The notes under the pieces: generated by a model
Seen by the model: the letters and a program-made list of their open reading frames with translations, nothing else
What the model was told of the DNA's origin: nothing
The model's database searches: none
Assembly (NCBI GenBank): GCA_002343775.1
Contig: DDSH01000016.1
Span: 69,587 to 133,586, forward strand
Length of the DNA stretch: 64,000 nucleotides
Direction: 5' to 3'
Origin: Anaerolineales bacterium UBA2395
GTDB lineage: Bacteria; Chloroflexota; Anaerolineae; Anaerolineales; Villigracilaceae
Translations under genes and position numbers: made by a program
In this document: piece by piece, positions 19,384 through 27,254 of the stretch
How the letters are laid out: each line of letters starts with the position of its first letter
How positions within the stretch are numbered: position 1 is the first letter of the stretch

Positions 19384-21657
19384 ATGACTCGCTGGCTTGA
19401 CCCTCATCCCGTAGAAATCCCCGCCTCTTTCCAAGCCTTGGGCTTGCCCCCCCTCATCGCACAGACTCTCCTCCGGCGCGGAATCCACTCCCCCGTCGAG
19501 GTTGAGGCGTTTTTGTATCCTGAAAAGAATCCATCCTCGCAATTTCCCGATATCCAAAAAGCCGTCGACCTTCTCAATCTGGCTATAGGCAGCAAAGATA
19601 AAATCTGCGTCTGGGGCGATTTCGACGTGGACGGCCAAACCTCCACGGCGTTGCTAGTGCAAACCCTGCAAACACTCGGCGCGAACGTCATCTACTACGT
19701 ACCCATTCGCGGGAAAGAAAGCCACGGCGTTCACATCGAGTCGCTCAAGCCGATCATTGAAAACGGCGCAAAACTTTTACTAACATGTGACACCGGTATC
19801 ACCGCCCACGAAGCAATCGACTTCGCCAACTCGCACGGACTGACCGTCATCGTTACCGACCATCACGACCTCGGTGAAACGCTCCCCAATGCAAAAGCCA
19901 TCATCAACCCAAAACTTCTTCCAGAAAATCATTCTCTAAGAAATCTCGCTGGCGTTGGTGTTGCATACAAACTTGCCGAAGCACTCTTAATCGAAAATCG
20001 AAAATCTGAAATCGTAAATTTACTTGACCTCGTCGCCCTTGGCTTGATCGCCGATGTTGCCTTGCTCCAACGCGAAACCCGCGCGCTCGCCAAACAGGGC
20101 ATTGAGCAATTGCGAAACACCAGCCGCCTCGGCTTGCGCGTGATGGCGGAACTGGCTGGCGCAGCCTTCGACTCGCTCACCGAAGAAACCATCGGCTTTA
20201 CGTTCGCGCCGCGCTTAAACGCTTTGGGAAGATTGAGTGACGCAAACCCCGCCGTCGAATTGCTCATCACGGATGACCCCGGTCGCGCGCGTGTGCTCGC
20301 CGCCCAGATCGAAGGATTGAACGCGCAGCGGCGCATGCTCACCAAACAAGTCTACGACTCAGCGGAAGCGCAACTCAAAGAAAATCCCAGCCTACTCAAC
20401 GACCCCGTCATTGTGCTCTCTCATCCCAACTGGCCCGGCGGCGTGGTCGGCATTGTGGCGAACAAACTGGTCGAGCGTTATCACAAACCGTCCATTCTCT
20501 TCAACGAATCGGAAGATGGCATTCTGCGCGGCTCGGCGCGATCCATCGAAGGCTTGCACATCACCGAAGCGATCACCACGCAAAAAGATGTATTGCTCGG
20601 CTTCGGCGGACATCCCATGGCGGCGGGCATGGCGCTGAAAAAAGAGAACCTGTCCGCTTTCCGAAGGGGTCTCGGCAAAGCGATCGAAAAGCAACTGGGC
20701 GACATCGTCTTTGAAGAACCCACGCTTCAGATCGACGCCTGGCTGGGGTTGACCGACCTGAACCTTTCTCTCGCCGACAGTTTAGAACTGCTCGCCCCAT
20801 TCGGCGCAGGCAACCCAGAATTGACTCTCGCCACTCGCAATGTGACGTTAAAATCTGTCAAAGAAATAGGAAAGACGAAAGAGCATCTGCGCCTCGTCGT
20901 TGAAGATGAAAACGGCGAAGCACAAAGTTTCTTATGGTGGGGCGGCGCAGGCGAAGACATGCCTCCCGCCGACACGAAGTTCGACATCGCCTTTACTCTG
21001 CGTGCCACCTCCTACCGCGGACAGCGCCAGGTCACCCTGCAATTCAAAGAATTCCGCATCACTGAAGAAAAGCCTATCGAAACACGAGAGTCGAAACTCG
21101 ATGTTCGGGATATGCGTCTCCAACCTTCAACCTTAAACCTGCAACCTTCCACTCTCATCTGGGCAGAAGGCGCGGACAAAGCCAAAGGCAAGCCACGTTT
21201 TGAATTGACCGAAGCCGACGAACTCGCCATTTACACCACGCCCCCATCTCCGGCAGAATTGCGCATGGCGCTCGAAGTCGTTCGTCCAAAAATCATTTAT
21301 GTTCTTGCCGTTCCACCTGCAGAAGAAAAAACTGACGATTTTCTTAACCGTCTTGCCGGTTTGTGTAAGTTTGCCCTGAACAAAAAAGAAGGCAAGACCA
21401 CGCTCCACGAACTGGCAGCAGCGATGGCAGCGCGAGAAATCGCTGTGCAAATCGGTTTACAATGGCTCGCGGCGGGCGGTCAACTTTCAGTGAACATTGA
21501 CGAAGACATCGTGCTATTATCAAAAGAGACGCAGGAAAAGAATCCCTACCTGCAAGCGGAGTTATTCACCGCCCTGCGCGGCGTCTTGAACGAAACAACC
21601 GCCTATCGAAAATATTTCACAACCGTCAGTAATCTGGAAACCATCATCAAGCCATGA
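19384..21657 (+). CDS. recJ: Single-stranded-DNA-specific exonuclease RecJ
   Basis: 757 residues. DHH motifs are present in order: WGDFDVDGQTSTALL, LLTCDTGITAHEA, VTDHHDLGETLPNA, and the DHHA1 block FGGHPMAAGMALKK near residue 415; an OB-type region follows (VKEIGKTKEHLRLVVE). It degrades single-stranded DNA 5' to 3' in recombination and mismatch repair. The C-terminal 180 residues go beyond the E. coli length (577). Two stretches look inserted: ENRKSEI near residue 207 from an A-rich GAAAATC repeat, and LQPSTLNLQPSTL near residue 580 from a CAACCTT repeat. Both keep the frame. The start lies 9 bases after the previous stop. Confidence 0.93.
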   Translation: MTRWLDPHPVEIPASFQALGLPPLIAQTLLRRGIHSPVEVEAFLYPEKNPSSQFPDIQKAVDLLNLAIGSKDKICVWGDFDVDGQTSTALLVQTLQTLGANVIYYVPIRGKESHGVHIESLKPIIENGAKLLLTCDTGITAHEAIDFANSHGLTVIVTDHHDLGETLPNAKAIINPKLLPENHSLRNLAGVGVAYKLAEALLIENRKSEIVNLLDLVALGLIADVALLQRETRALAKQGIEQLRNTSRLGLRVMAELAGAAFDSLTEETIGFTFAPRLNALGRLSDANPAVELLITDDPGRARVLAAQIEGLNAQRRMLTKQVYDSAEAQLKENPSLLNDPVIVLSHPNWPGGVVGIVANKLVERYHKPSILFNESEDGILRGSARSIEGLHITEAITTQKDVLLGFGGHPMAAGMALKKENLSAFRRGLGKAIEKQLGDIVFEEPTLQIDAWLGLTDLNLSLADSLELLAPFGAGNPELTLATRNVTLKSVKEIGKTKEHLRLVVEDENGEAQSFLWWGGAGEDMPPADTKFDIAFTLRATSYRGQRQVTLQFKEFRITEEKPIETRESKLDVRDMRLQPSTLNLQPSTLIWAEGADKAKGKPRFELTEADELAIYTTPPSPAELRMALEVVRPKIIYVLAVPPAEEKTDDFLNRLAGLCKFALNKKEGKTTLHELAAAMAAREIAVQIGLQWLAAGGQLSVNIDEDIVLLSKETQEKNPYLQAELFTALRGVLNETTAYRKYFTTVSNLETIIKP
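19989..20024 (+). repeat. Short A-rich repeat inside recJ
   Basis: Three near-copies of AATCGAAA/AAATCTGA units in a row within the coding sequence, encoding ENRKSEIVN. The base composition differs from the surrounding gene. Confidence 0.5.
21120..21155 (+). repeat. CAACCTT-type repeat inside recJ
   Basis: CCAACCTTCAACCTT is followed by AACCTGCAACCTTCCAC, encoding LQPSTLNLQPSTL. A related reverse-strand stretch lies between genes at 25425-25456. Confidence 0.55.
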
Positions 21658-22094
21658 CCGATAAAATTCCCGCCGCATTTCTAGACCTTGTCAATTATCC
21701 GCGTGTGGCAGCCCTCACCACGCTCATGCCCGATGGCTCTCCACAAACCACCCCCGTCTGGTGCGACTATGACGGAACCTACGTTCGCATCAACACCATG
21801 CGCGGCTTCCGCAAAGAGAAGAACATGCGCGTCAACCCCAAAGTCACCTTGCTGTGCTATGACCCGCGCCAACCCTTGCGCTCGCTCGAAATCCGCGGCG
21901 AGGTTGTTGAGATGACCGAAGACGGCGCGATGGAACATCTGGATAACCTCACCTTCGGCTACATCGGCAAGAAACCTTATTTCGGCGCGTGCGTCCCTGC
22001 AGAATTAAAAGAAAAAGAGATCCCGGTCTTGTGCAAAATTCTCCCGACCCATATCGTGACATTGGATGCGCGAAAGAAGGAAGCAGTTGCATGA
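21654..22094 (+). CDS. PPOX-class split-barrel flavin/F420 protein, copy 1
   Basis: 146 residues. Hallmarks of the pyridoxamine-phosphate-oxidase-like split barrel: VAALTTLMPDGSPQTTPVWCDYDG, INTMRGFRKEKNMRVNPKVTLL, LEIRGEVVEMTEDGAMEHLD. Members of this class bind FMN, F420 or haem and include F420-dependent reductases. Which cofactor cannot be read here. Its ATG overlaps the recJ stop (ATGA) and its own TGA overlaps the next start (ATGA), so the block is translationally coupled. The next gene encodes a paralogue. Confidence 0.85.
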   Translation: MTDKIPAAFLDLVNYPRVAALTTLMPDGSPQTTPVWCDYDGTYVRINTMRGFRKEKNMRVNPKVTLLCYDPRQPLRSLEIRGEVVEMTEDGAMEHLDNLTFGYIGKKPYFGACVPAELKEKEIPVLCKILPTHIVTLDARKKEAVA

Positions 22095-22510
22095 ATGAAA
22101 TCCCCGCCTCACATCTGGACCTGTTGACTCGCCCCGTCCATGGAGTGTTGACTACGCTGATGGCGGATGGTCAACCGCAATCGAGCCTCGTGTGGTGCGA
22201 CTACGACGGCGAATGTGCCACGATCAACACCTCGCTCGAACGCAAAAAGGGACAGAATATGAGCCGCAATCCCAACGTGTCTCTGCTCATCGTGGACCCC
22301 GAGAATACCGGTCGCTTCATCCAAATTCGCGGTGAGGTGGAGTTGGTTACCGATGGCGCACTCCCCCATCTAGACGAAGTCACCCGCCAGTACACAAAGC
22401 ATCCGCAGTATTACGGCTATGTCTTTCCAGTTGAAAAACAGCAGCAAGAAACCCGCGTCATCTGCCGCATCCATGCCAAACGGATCACGGTGGATGCCAT
22501 TCATAATTGA
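22091..22510 (+). CDS. PPOX-class split-barrel flavin/F420 protein, copy 2
   Basis: 139 residues, a clear paralogue of the preceding product: both start with IPA-x-x-LDL, share GVLTTLMADGQPQSSLVWCDYDG and IQIRGEVELVTDGALPHLDEV. The ATG at 22091 is set by the ATGA overlap with the stop of copy 1; the frame is open further upstream but that part overlaps copy 1. The two copies differ in the cofactor-binding loop (MRGFRKEKNM against SLERKKGQNM), so they may not have the same activity. A heterodimer of the two is possible but not shown. Confidence 0.85.
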   Translation: MNEIPASHLDLLTRPVHGVLTTLMADGQPQSSLVWCDYDGECATINTSLERKKGQNMSRNPNVSLLIVDPENTGRFIQIRGEVELVTDGALPHLDEVTRQYTKHPQYYGYVFPVEKQQQETRVICRIHAKRITVDAIHN

Positions 22511-22512
22511 AT

Positions 22513-22953
22513 ATGCCCAATACTATTTTATTTATCTGCACAGGAAACTACTACCGCAGCCGATATGCGGAGATCTTCTTCAACGACCTTGCTTCAAAAA
22601 TGGGCATCGACTGGAAAGCAGAGTCCCGCGGTCTTGCCGCACATGAAGGATACAATGTCGGTCCCATCTCCAAATTTGCGCTTGAACGCCTCACCCAACA
22701 TGGAATTTCGCCCGGCGACCCAATCCGCTTCCCCATGCAGTTGGAAGAAATAGACCTGCGAGAAGCAGGTCACATCATTGCGATCAACCGGGTGGAACAT
22801 CAGCCCATGATGGAAAAACAATTCCCCGCCTGGGCTGAGAAAGTCATCTATTGGGATATAGCAGACCTGCATCTAACGAACGCCGAGAATGCATTGTCTG
22901 CAATAGAAAAGCAGGTCCATTCGTTGATGGAAAATATCAATTCCAATCCGTGA
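22513..22953 (+). CDS. Low-molecular-weight protein tyrosine phosphatase-like protein
   Basis: 146 residues. The phosphate loop is at the very start: FICTGNYYRSR, Cys9-x5-Arg15, in the LMW-PTPase position. The rest (PISKFALERLTQHGI, AGHIIAINRVEHQPM) also fits that fold, which arsenate reductases share. The usual DP dipeptide of the general acid is not obvious, with IADLHLTN in that region, so catalysis may differ. ATG 22513 is used; TTG 22507, which overlaps the stop before it, is the alternative. It ends the recJ-PPOX run. Confidence 0.75.
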   Translation: MPNTILFICTGNYYRSRYAEIFFNDLASKMGIDWKAESRGLAAHEGYNVGPISKFALERLTQHGISPGDPIRFPMQLEEIDLREAGHIIAINRVEHQPMMEKQFPAWAEKVIYWDIADLHLTNAENALSAIEKQVHSLMENINSNP

Positions 22954-22966
22954 ATCTGCGGGCACT

Positions 22967-23455
22967 TTAATCGAAGAAATCCATCACCCCAAAGAAGTCT
23001 TCAAAGTAGGAGATCAGCCGTTGAGCCTTCTCGCGGAAGGGCGCATTTTCCGCGCTGCGGTCTTCTATTTTCGTGAGCAATCGTTCTCGAAAGCTGACCG
23101 TCCGTGAAGCGGGCAGAAAATTCTCCAGTTCTCGAATCAATTCATGCGCATGTTGAATCTTCTCCATCGCTTCCGGCAGGGACGTTTTTTCATCCACCAG
23201 TTCTTTGAACTGTTTGCATTTGTATCTCGCACAACTGCGCGGATAATCCGGTGACGTGTATACGGTGCAAGTCCCATCCCATACTGCGCATGGCTGTAAA
23301 AATCCGCGTTGGCGCGGGTCATCACGAATGACTTTGAGCCCGAGTTTTTCCACTTTATCGAGTTCGTTGGCGTCGAGCCGTACCCAGGCGAAGAGATGCC
23401 CGGAGCAGCACAGTCCACAGGCTTTGCAGAGGAGGTTGGCGGGGGAATCGGTCAT
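22967..23455 (-). CDS. YkgJ-family cysteine cluster protein
   Basis: 162 residues. Eight cysteines are spread in the family pattern: LCKACGLCCSGH at the start, then QPCAVWDGTCTVYTS and RSCARYKCKQF. Such proteins bind zinc or an iron-sulfur cluster, and the function is not known. The last 70 residues form charged helices. It is convergent with the phosphatase gene 14 bases away, and separated from the oxidoreductase gene upstream by a hairpin. Confidence 0.8.
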   Translation of the reverse strand: MTDSPANLLCKACGLCCSGHLFAWVRLDANELDKVEKLGLKVIRDDPRQRGFLQPCAVWDGTCTVYTSPDYPRSCARYKCKQFKELVDEKTSLPEAMEKIQHAHELIRELENFLPASRTVSFRERLLTKIEDRSAENAPFREKAQRLISYFEDFFGVMDFFD

Positions 23456-23514
23456 GCCGAGGGTTATACCAAAGATTCAGAAAACAGAAGCAGCCATCCG
23501 TTAAGTAAAGAAGC

Positions 23515-23546
23515 GTGAGACCGGATGAAGTTCCATCCGGTCTCAC
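23515..23546 (-). terminator. Hairpin terminator after the AOR gene
   Basis: GTGAGACCGGATG and CATCCGGTCTCAC are complementary over 13 bases with a 6-base loop. On the minus strand it follows the oxidoreductase gene; the trailing sequence CGCTTCTTTACTT is moderately T-rich. Confidence 0.75.
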
Positions 23547-23575
23547 ATCAAAATCTATTGGCTACGTCTCACCAT

Positions 23576-25408
23576 CTAATTAATCGGCAGACCCAACTCC
23601 ATCAATTTTTCCTTGGTGGGATAACCCTTCTCATCCCAGCCGCGTTTTTCATAGAATTCGGGCAGCATCTTATCAAGCTCGGCGACCATGCCCTTGGCGG
23701 GACCATCCGGCAGAGGCTCGTGCAGCATACGATACGGAAGCACATCCCACTCAGGACCGGAGCCCGCTTTGATGAGGAACATGCGCTCGAGCGTGTACAC
23801 GCGGTCGGCGGCTTTCATTACTTCTTCGGGAGTGTAGCCCGCGCCGGTGCTGAGGTTCATCATCGCGGCAAGTGTCTGGGGCCAGATCAAGCGATTCTTG
23901 TCGAAGACGTAACGGATGGCAACGAACACGCACAGACCCGAGGAGTCGATCAGCGCGAACGAATCCTGGAAGTGCTTGACGAGCTCCGGTTTGCCTTCGG
24001 TGCTGTGCGGGTTTTCCTTCACCGGCACACCGAAGACTTCTTCGTACGCCACATCGCCTTCCATGTGAGACGCGCCCTTGTTGGACGTGGCATACAGCAA
24101 GCCCATGCCCTGCGAGCCGCGCGGGTCATAGCCGGGGAATTCCTGTTTGCGGGTCGTGACTGCCAGCTCAGGATGACCGTATTTTTCCGCAAGGCGGTAA
24201 CTTCCCATCGCAAGGTCTTTGCCGAAGCCTTCGTTGTACGCCATCTTCTTGATCATCGCGATCATCGCATCGTGATCACCGAACTTGAGCGGCATACCAA
24301 TTAATTCTTCAGAGATATACCCCTTCTCGTACATTTCCATCGCAACGGCAATGGTCATGCCGGTGGTGATGGTATCCATGCCGTATTCGTTGCACAGATA
24401 ATTTGCCTTCACCAGCGCGGCGAGATTGCTCACACCGCAGCCCGTGCCAAGCGATGAGATGGTCTCATATTCAGGACCTTCACCCTTGCCTTTGTACGGA
24501 CCATCGGGCACTTCGGTGAGGCGTCCGCACGAAAGCGGACAGCGATAACAAGGCGTGTGACGGATGAGATATTGATCTTTGAGCGCATCGCCATCCACAT
24601 TGTGGACGTGCTCAAATGTCCCTTGCAGGAAGTTGCGCGTCGGCAAAATACCGAGTGTGTTCGTCACCTGCGGCACATACGACGTACCGTAAATGCGCAT
24701 GTTCGAACCCTTCTTCACATCTGCACCTACGTTCTTGGATGTTTCCACGCTGATGGCTCGCATCCCTTCGGTGTCATGCAGAGGCGGGTTCTTGTTCCCC
24801 ATCGCCACCACGGCTTTGAGGTTCTTGCTGCCCATCACCGCACCCACGCCGGAGCGAGCCGCGGCGCGATGTTTATCATTCATGATAGCAGCCATGAGGG
24901 CGAGGTTCTCACCCGCCGGTCCGATACAAGCGACGCGCGCTTCTTGGGATGTCTCTGCCTTGAGGATGTCGGTGGTCTCATGCGTATCCTTGCCCCACAC
25001 ATGCGCCGCAGACCGGACCTCAACCTGGTTTTCGTTCACCAAAACGTACACTGGCTCTGAGGCTCTGCCTTCAAAGATGAACAGGTCGAAGCCGGTGCGC
25101 TTCATCCATGTGGGAAATTCGCCGCCGGAGTTGGAGTGAGCCAACGCGCCCGTCAATGGTGACTTGGTGACCACCATGTAGCGGTTGCCCGTCGGCGCAG
25201 GCGTCGCCGTCAGCGGACCGGTGGCGAAGATGAGCATGTTCTCCGGCGAGAGCGGGTCAACAGCGGGATTCATTTCCTTATACAGATAATGGATCGCCCA
25301 TCCGCGTCCGCCAAGATAATCGCGCGCAATCTTCGGGTCAACATCTTCGGTTGTGACCTTGTGGGTGGTGAGGTTTACTCGCAAAATTTTGAGGTGCCAG
25401 CCGTACAT
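23576..25408 (-). CDS. aor: Aldehyde:ferredoxin oxidoreductase (tungsten enzyme family)
   Basis: 610 residues, the usual length. N-terminal beta domain starts MYGWHLKILRVNLTTHKV and carries YLGGRGWAIHYLY and APTGNRYMVVTKSPLTG, which contact the bis-pterin cofactor. The 4Fe-4S ligands are CYRCPLSCG (C-x2-C-x3-C) near residue 290 and the fourth Cys in DSSGLCVF near residue 490. Family members oxidise aldehydes to acids with ferredoxin, using a tungsten (or molybdenum) pterin. A MoaD-like gene lies just upstream on the same strand, a common pairing. An anaerobic or microaerobic step is implied, in contrast with the oxygen-using dioxygenase at 16554. Confidence 0.93.
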   Translation of the reverse strand: MYGWHLKILRVNLTTHKVTTEDVDPKIARDYLGGRGWAIHYLYKEMNPAVDPLSPENMLIFATGPLTATPAPTGNRYMVVTKSPLTGALAHSNSGGEFPTWMKRTGFDLFIFEGRASEPVYVLVNENQVEVRSAAHVWGKDTHETTDILKAETSQEARVACIGPAGENLALMAAIMNDKHRAAARSGVGAVMGSKNLKAVVAMGNKNPPLHDTEGMRAISVETSKNVGADVKKGSNMRIYGTSYVPQVTNTLGILPTRNFLQGTFEHVHNVDGDALKDQYLIRHTPCYRCPLSCGRLTEVPDGPYKGKGEGPEYETISSLGTGCGVSNLAALVKANYLCNEYGMDTITTGMTIAVAMEMYEKGYISEELIGMPLKFGDHDAMIAMIKKMAYNEGFGKDLAMGSYRLAEKYGHPELAVTTRKQEFPGYDPRGSQGMGLLYATSNKGASHMEGDVAYEEVFGVPVKENPHSTEGKPELVKHFQDSFALIDSSGLCVFVAIRYVFDKNRLIWPQTLAAMMNLSTGAGYTPEEVMKAADRVYTLERMFLIKAGSGPEWDVLPYRMLHEPLPDGPAKGMVAELDKMLPEFYEKRGWDEKGYPTKEKLMELGLPIN

Positions 25409-25424
25409 GGGTACTCCTTAGAAT

Positions 25425-25456
25425 GGGTTTAAGTTTACAGGTTGAAAGTTGAAGGT
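25425..25456 (-). repeat. CTTCAAC-type repeat between MoaD-like gene and AOR
   Basis: The minus strand reads ACCTTCAACTTTCAACCTG followed by TAAACTTAAACC. It has the same unit as the CAACCTTCAACC stretch inside recJ. Confidence 0.5.
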
Positions 25457-25458
25457 CA

Positions 25459-25698
25459 TTATCCGCCTGCGATCGCAGAAAAGGCAGTGACCATATCCCC
25501 TTCTTTGAGCGGAGTGTTCAGATCAACGGTAAGACCGTTCAACACGATCACGCTTTCATCATTGAGGGGAATGTCGAAGCGTGAGATGGCTTCGTATACC
25601 GTGGTTCCGTCGGGGACGTCGATCTCGATCACCCCATGTTTTGCCTCCGGCGGCAGAACGGCGCGGTAATTGGCGATCATTTTAATGCGGATCATCAT
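25459..25698 (-). CDS. MoaD/ThiS-like sulfur carrier protein
   Basis: 79 residues of ubiquitin-like fold ending in the diagnostic Gly-Gly (VTAFSAIAGG). Other landmarks: IEIDVPDGTTVYEAISRF and VIVLNGLTVDLNTPLKEGD. The C-terminal Gly is activated to thiocarboxylate and gives sulfur for molybdopterin. The frame is open upstream, but the double ATG at 25698/25695 fits the family start. It stands 50 bases before the AOR gene on the same strand, so it probably serves the tungstopterin cofactor of that enzyme. Confidence 0.88.
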   Translation of the reverse strand: MMIRIKMIANYRAVLPPEAKHGVIEIDVPDGTTVYEAISRFDIPLNDESVIVLNGLTVDLNTPLKEGDMVTAFSAIAGG

Positions 25699-25728
25699 CT
25701 GACCGATTCTAGCACGGGGAAGGAAAGA

Positions 25729-25764
25729 TTGGCAAACCCGCTTTGCCCGCATTACAATACCCGT
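25729..25764 (+). promoter_or_regulatory. Promoter with -10 box 6 bases before ATG
   Basis: TTGGCA, an 18-base spacer and TACAAT, with only 6 bases to the thioesterase ATG. Transcription would start at or next to the ATG, so the mRNA is probably leaderless. Confidence 0.6.
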
Positions 25765-26208
25765 ATGAAACGGCAACTTCCCTATCATGGCTGGTGTTTC
25801 GTATGCGGAAACGAAAATCCGCACAGCATTGGAATTACGTGGTTTATCGAAGACGACGGACGGCTCACATCCGAGTTCACACTGACAGAAGCGCATCAGG
25901 GTCCGCCCGGTCATGCACATGGCGGCGCATCTGCGGCAATATTGGATGAGGCGATGGGTCTGGTCGTTTGGGCGGCAGGACACAAGGTGGCGGCGGTCAA
26001 TCTGGAGATCAACTATCACAAGCCGCTGCCGCTTCATCAGCCCATCTTCATCGAAGGACGCATCACGCAGGTGGATGAGCGGAAAATCTTCAGCGTGGGT
26101 GAAATTCGCATGGCAGATTCAACCGTCGCCGTGAGTGGACGCGGGATCTACGTCGTGGCGCCGAAGCTTTTTGAGCATGTCCGCTTGGGCAAGGAAAAGA
26201 AGGAATGA
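25765..26208 (+). CDS. PaaI-like hotdog-fold thioesterase
   Basis: 147 residues. The hotdog motif HAHGGASAAILDEAMGLVVW lies at about residues 49-68, with the family His/Gly pair and acidic residue on the central helix; VAAVNLEINYHKPLP follows. Such enzymes hydrolyse acyl-CoA thioesters. It begins with CFVCGNENPHSIG, a two-cysteine N terminus seen in some relatives. No ribosome site is present, and the ATG lies 6 bases from a -10 box. The last codons overlap the start of the lipoprotein gene (ATGA). Confidence 0.85.
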   Translation: MKRQLPYHGWCFVCGNENPHSIGITWFIEDDGRLTSEFTLTEAHQGPPGHAHGGASAAILDEAMGLVVWAAGHKVAAVNLEINYHKPLPLHQPIFIEGRITQVDERKIFSVGEIRMADSTVAVSGRGIYVVAPKLFEHVRLGKEKKE

Positions 26209-26660
26209 GAGCCATCCTGTACTTTCTTGTTTTCATTCTGCTGAGCGCCTGCGTCCCCGCGCCTACCGCGGAACCAACCCCCACCACGGTTCCACCCTAT
26301 CGCATCACACCAGAGGACAATCGCTACGCGCCACAAACCGGGGATTTGGGTATGACCATCGGCGGTGTGACGCTGACCTCGATCAGCCTTTCGGAACGCT
26401 TCGACCTGGACCCGCCGCGGGTGGTCATCCGGTTTCAAGGCTCCATGCCGAGCGTGTGCAACGAACTGCGCATCGAAGTAAATCTACCGGATGAGCAGGC
26501 GCGGATCTTCATCGATGTATACAGCTTGATCAACCCGGATATAGAATGCGATAACGTCTTTCAACAATTCGAAGCCAGCGTGCTGCTGGGTACTTACTCG
26601 AGCGGCAGGTACACCCTCTGGGTCAACGAAGGACTCGTTGGTGATTTTGTCTCGTATTAG
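26205..26660 (+). CDS. Secreted lipoprotein, copy 1 of a pair
   Basis: 151 residues. Lipobox ILLSACVP near residue 15, then a Pro/Thr linker (PAPTAEPTPTTVPP). The folded part has VVIRFQGSMPSVCNELRIEVN, FIDVYSLINPDIECDNVFQQF and GTYSSGRYTLWVNE, with a pair of cysteines that could form a disulfide. The following gene encodes the same domain. The function is unknown; the strand pattern suggests a small beta sandwich. Its ATG overlaps the stop of the thioesterase gene. Confidence 0.8.
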   Translation: MRAILYFLVFILLSACVPAPTAEPTPTTVPPYRITPEDNRYAPQTGDLGMTIGGVTLTSISLSERFDLDPPRVVIRFQGSMPSVCNELRIEVNLPDEQARIFIDVYSLINPDIECDNVFQQFEASVLLGTYSSGRYTLWVNEGLVGDFVSY

Positions 26661-26707
26661 GAACTTTTCCGCTCCTGACATCGTCACCTTGATTGAAGGA
26701 GAAAACC

Positions 26708-27196
26708 ATGAAACGTCTGTTTTACACTTTAATCACGTTGACCCTCGTTCTCACAGCGTGCGCTCCCGCTGCAAATGATAACGCGGTGAGTTATCCAGAT
26801 ATCAGTTATCCAGATGGAAGTTACCCAAATGATGGAGGGGATGTGTCAGAACCACCTGCCAGCGGATACGATCCCAGCCCGGACGATGCAGCACTGACTC
26901 GCGGACCCGCTTTTGTGGAGATGACCGACCTCCTGACGCTGGAAAGTTTCCCGCTGCAATTTATGCTACACGTTGCGGGCAACCTGCCCACGCCTTGCAA
27001 CGCATTAAGGATTGCCGTCAACCCGCCGGATGCGGAAAATAACATCCATGTGGATGTGTATTCCGTCAGCGACCCGAACAAGATGTGCGTCCAGGTTTTG
27101 CAACCATTTGATGTGAATGTCTCGCTCGGTAGTTTTCCTGCCGGCACCTATATCCTGTTCATCAACGGCGAGCGGGTGGCAGAGTTCCAAGCGTAA
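26708..27196 (+). CDS. Secreted lipoprotein, copy 2 of a pair
   Basis: 162 residues. Lipobox VLTACAP, followed by a Tyr-Pro-Asp linker with near repeats (VSYPDISYPDGSYPNDG). The domain matches copy 1: HVAGNLPTPCNALRIAVNPP, IHVDVYSVSDPNKMCVQVLQPF, SFPAGTYILFINGE. The paired cysteines are conserved between the copies. AAGGAG precedes ATG 26708; an in-frame start at 26693 is less likely. It lies 47 bases after copy 1 and is followed by a strong terminator. Confidence 0.82.
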   Translation: MKRLFYTLITLTLVLTACAPAANDNAVSYPDISYPDGSYPNDGGDVSEPPASGYDPSPDDAALTRGPAFVEMTDLLTLESFPLQFMLHVAGNLPTPCNALRIAVNPPDAENNIHVDVYSVSDPNKMCVQVLQPFDVNVSLGSFPAGTYILFINGERVAEFQA

Positions 27197-27213
27197 TTCC
27201 CAGTTCGATATTT

Positions 27214-27254
27214 AAAAAAAAGAGGGCAGAACTTTGGTTTCGCCCTCTTTTTTT
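27214..27254. terminator. Bidirectional intrinsic terminator
   Basis: AAAAAAAGAGGGC and GCCCTCTTTTTTT flank a 14-base loop. It stands between convergent genes and serves both. Confidence 0.9.
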
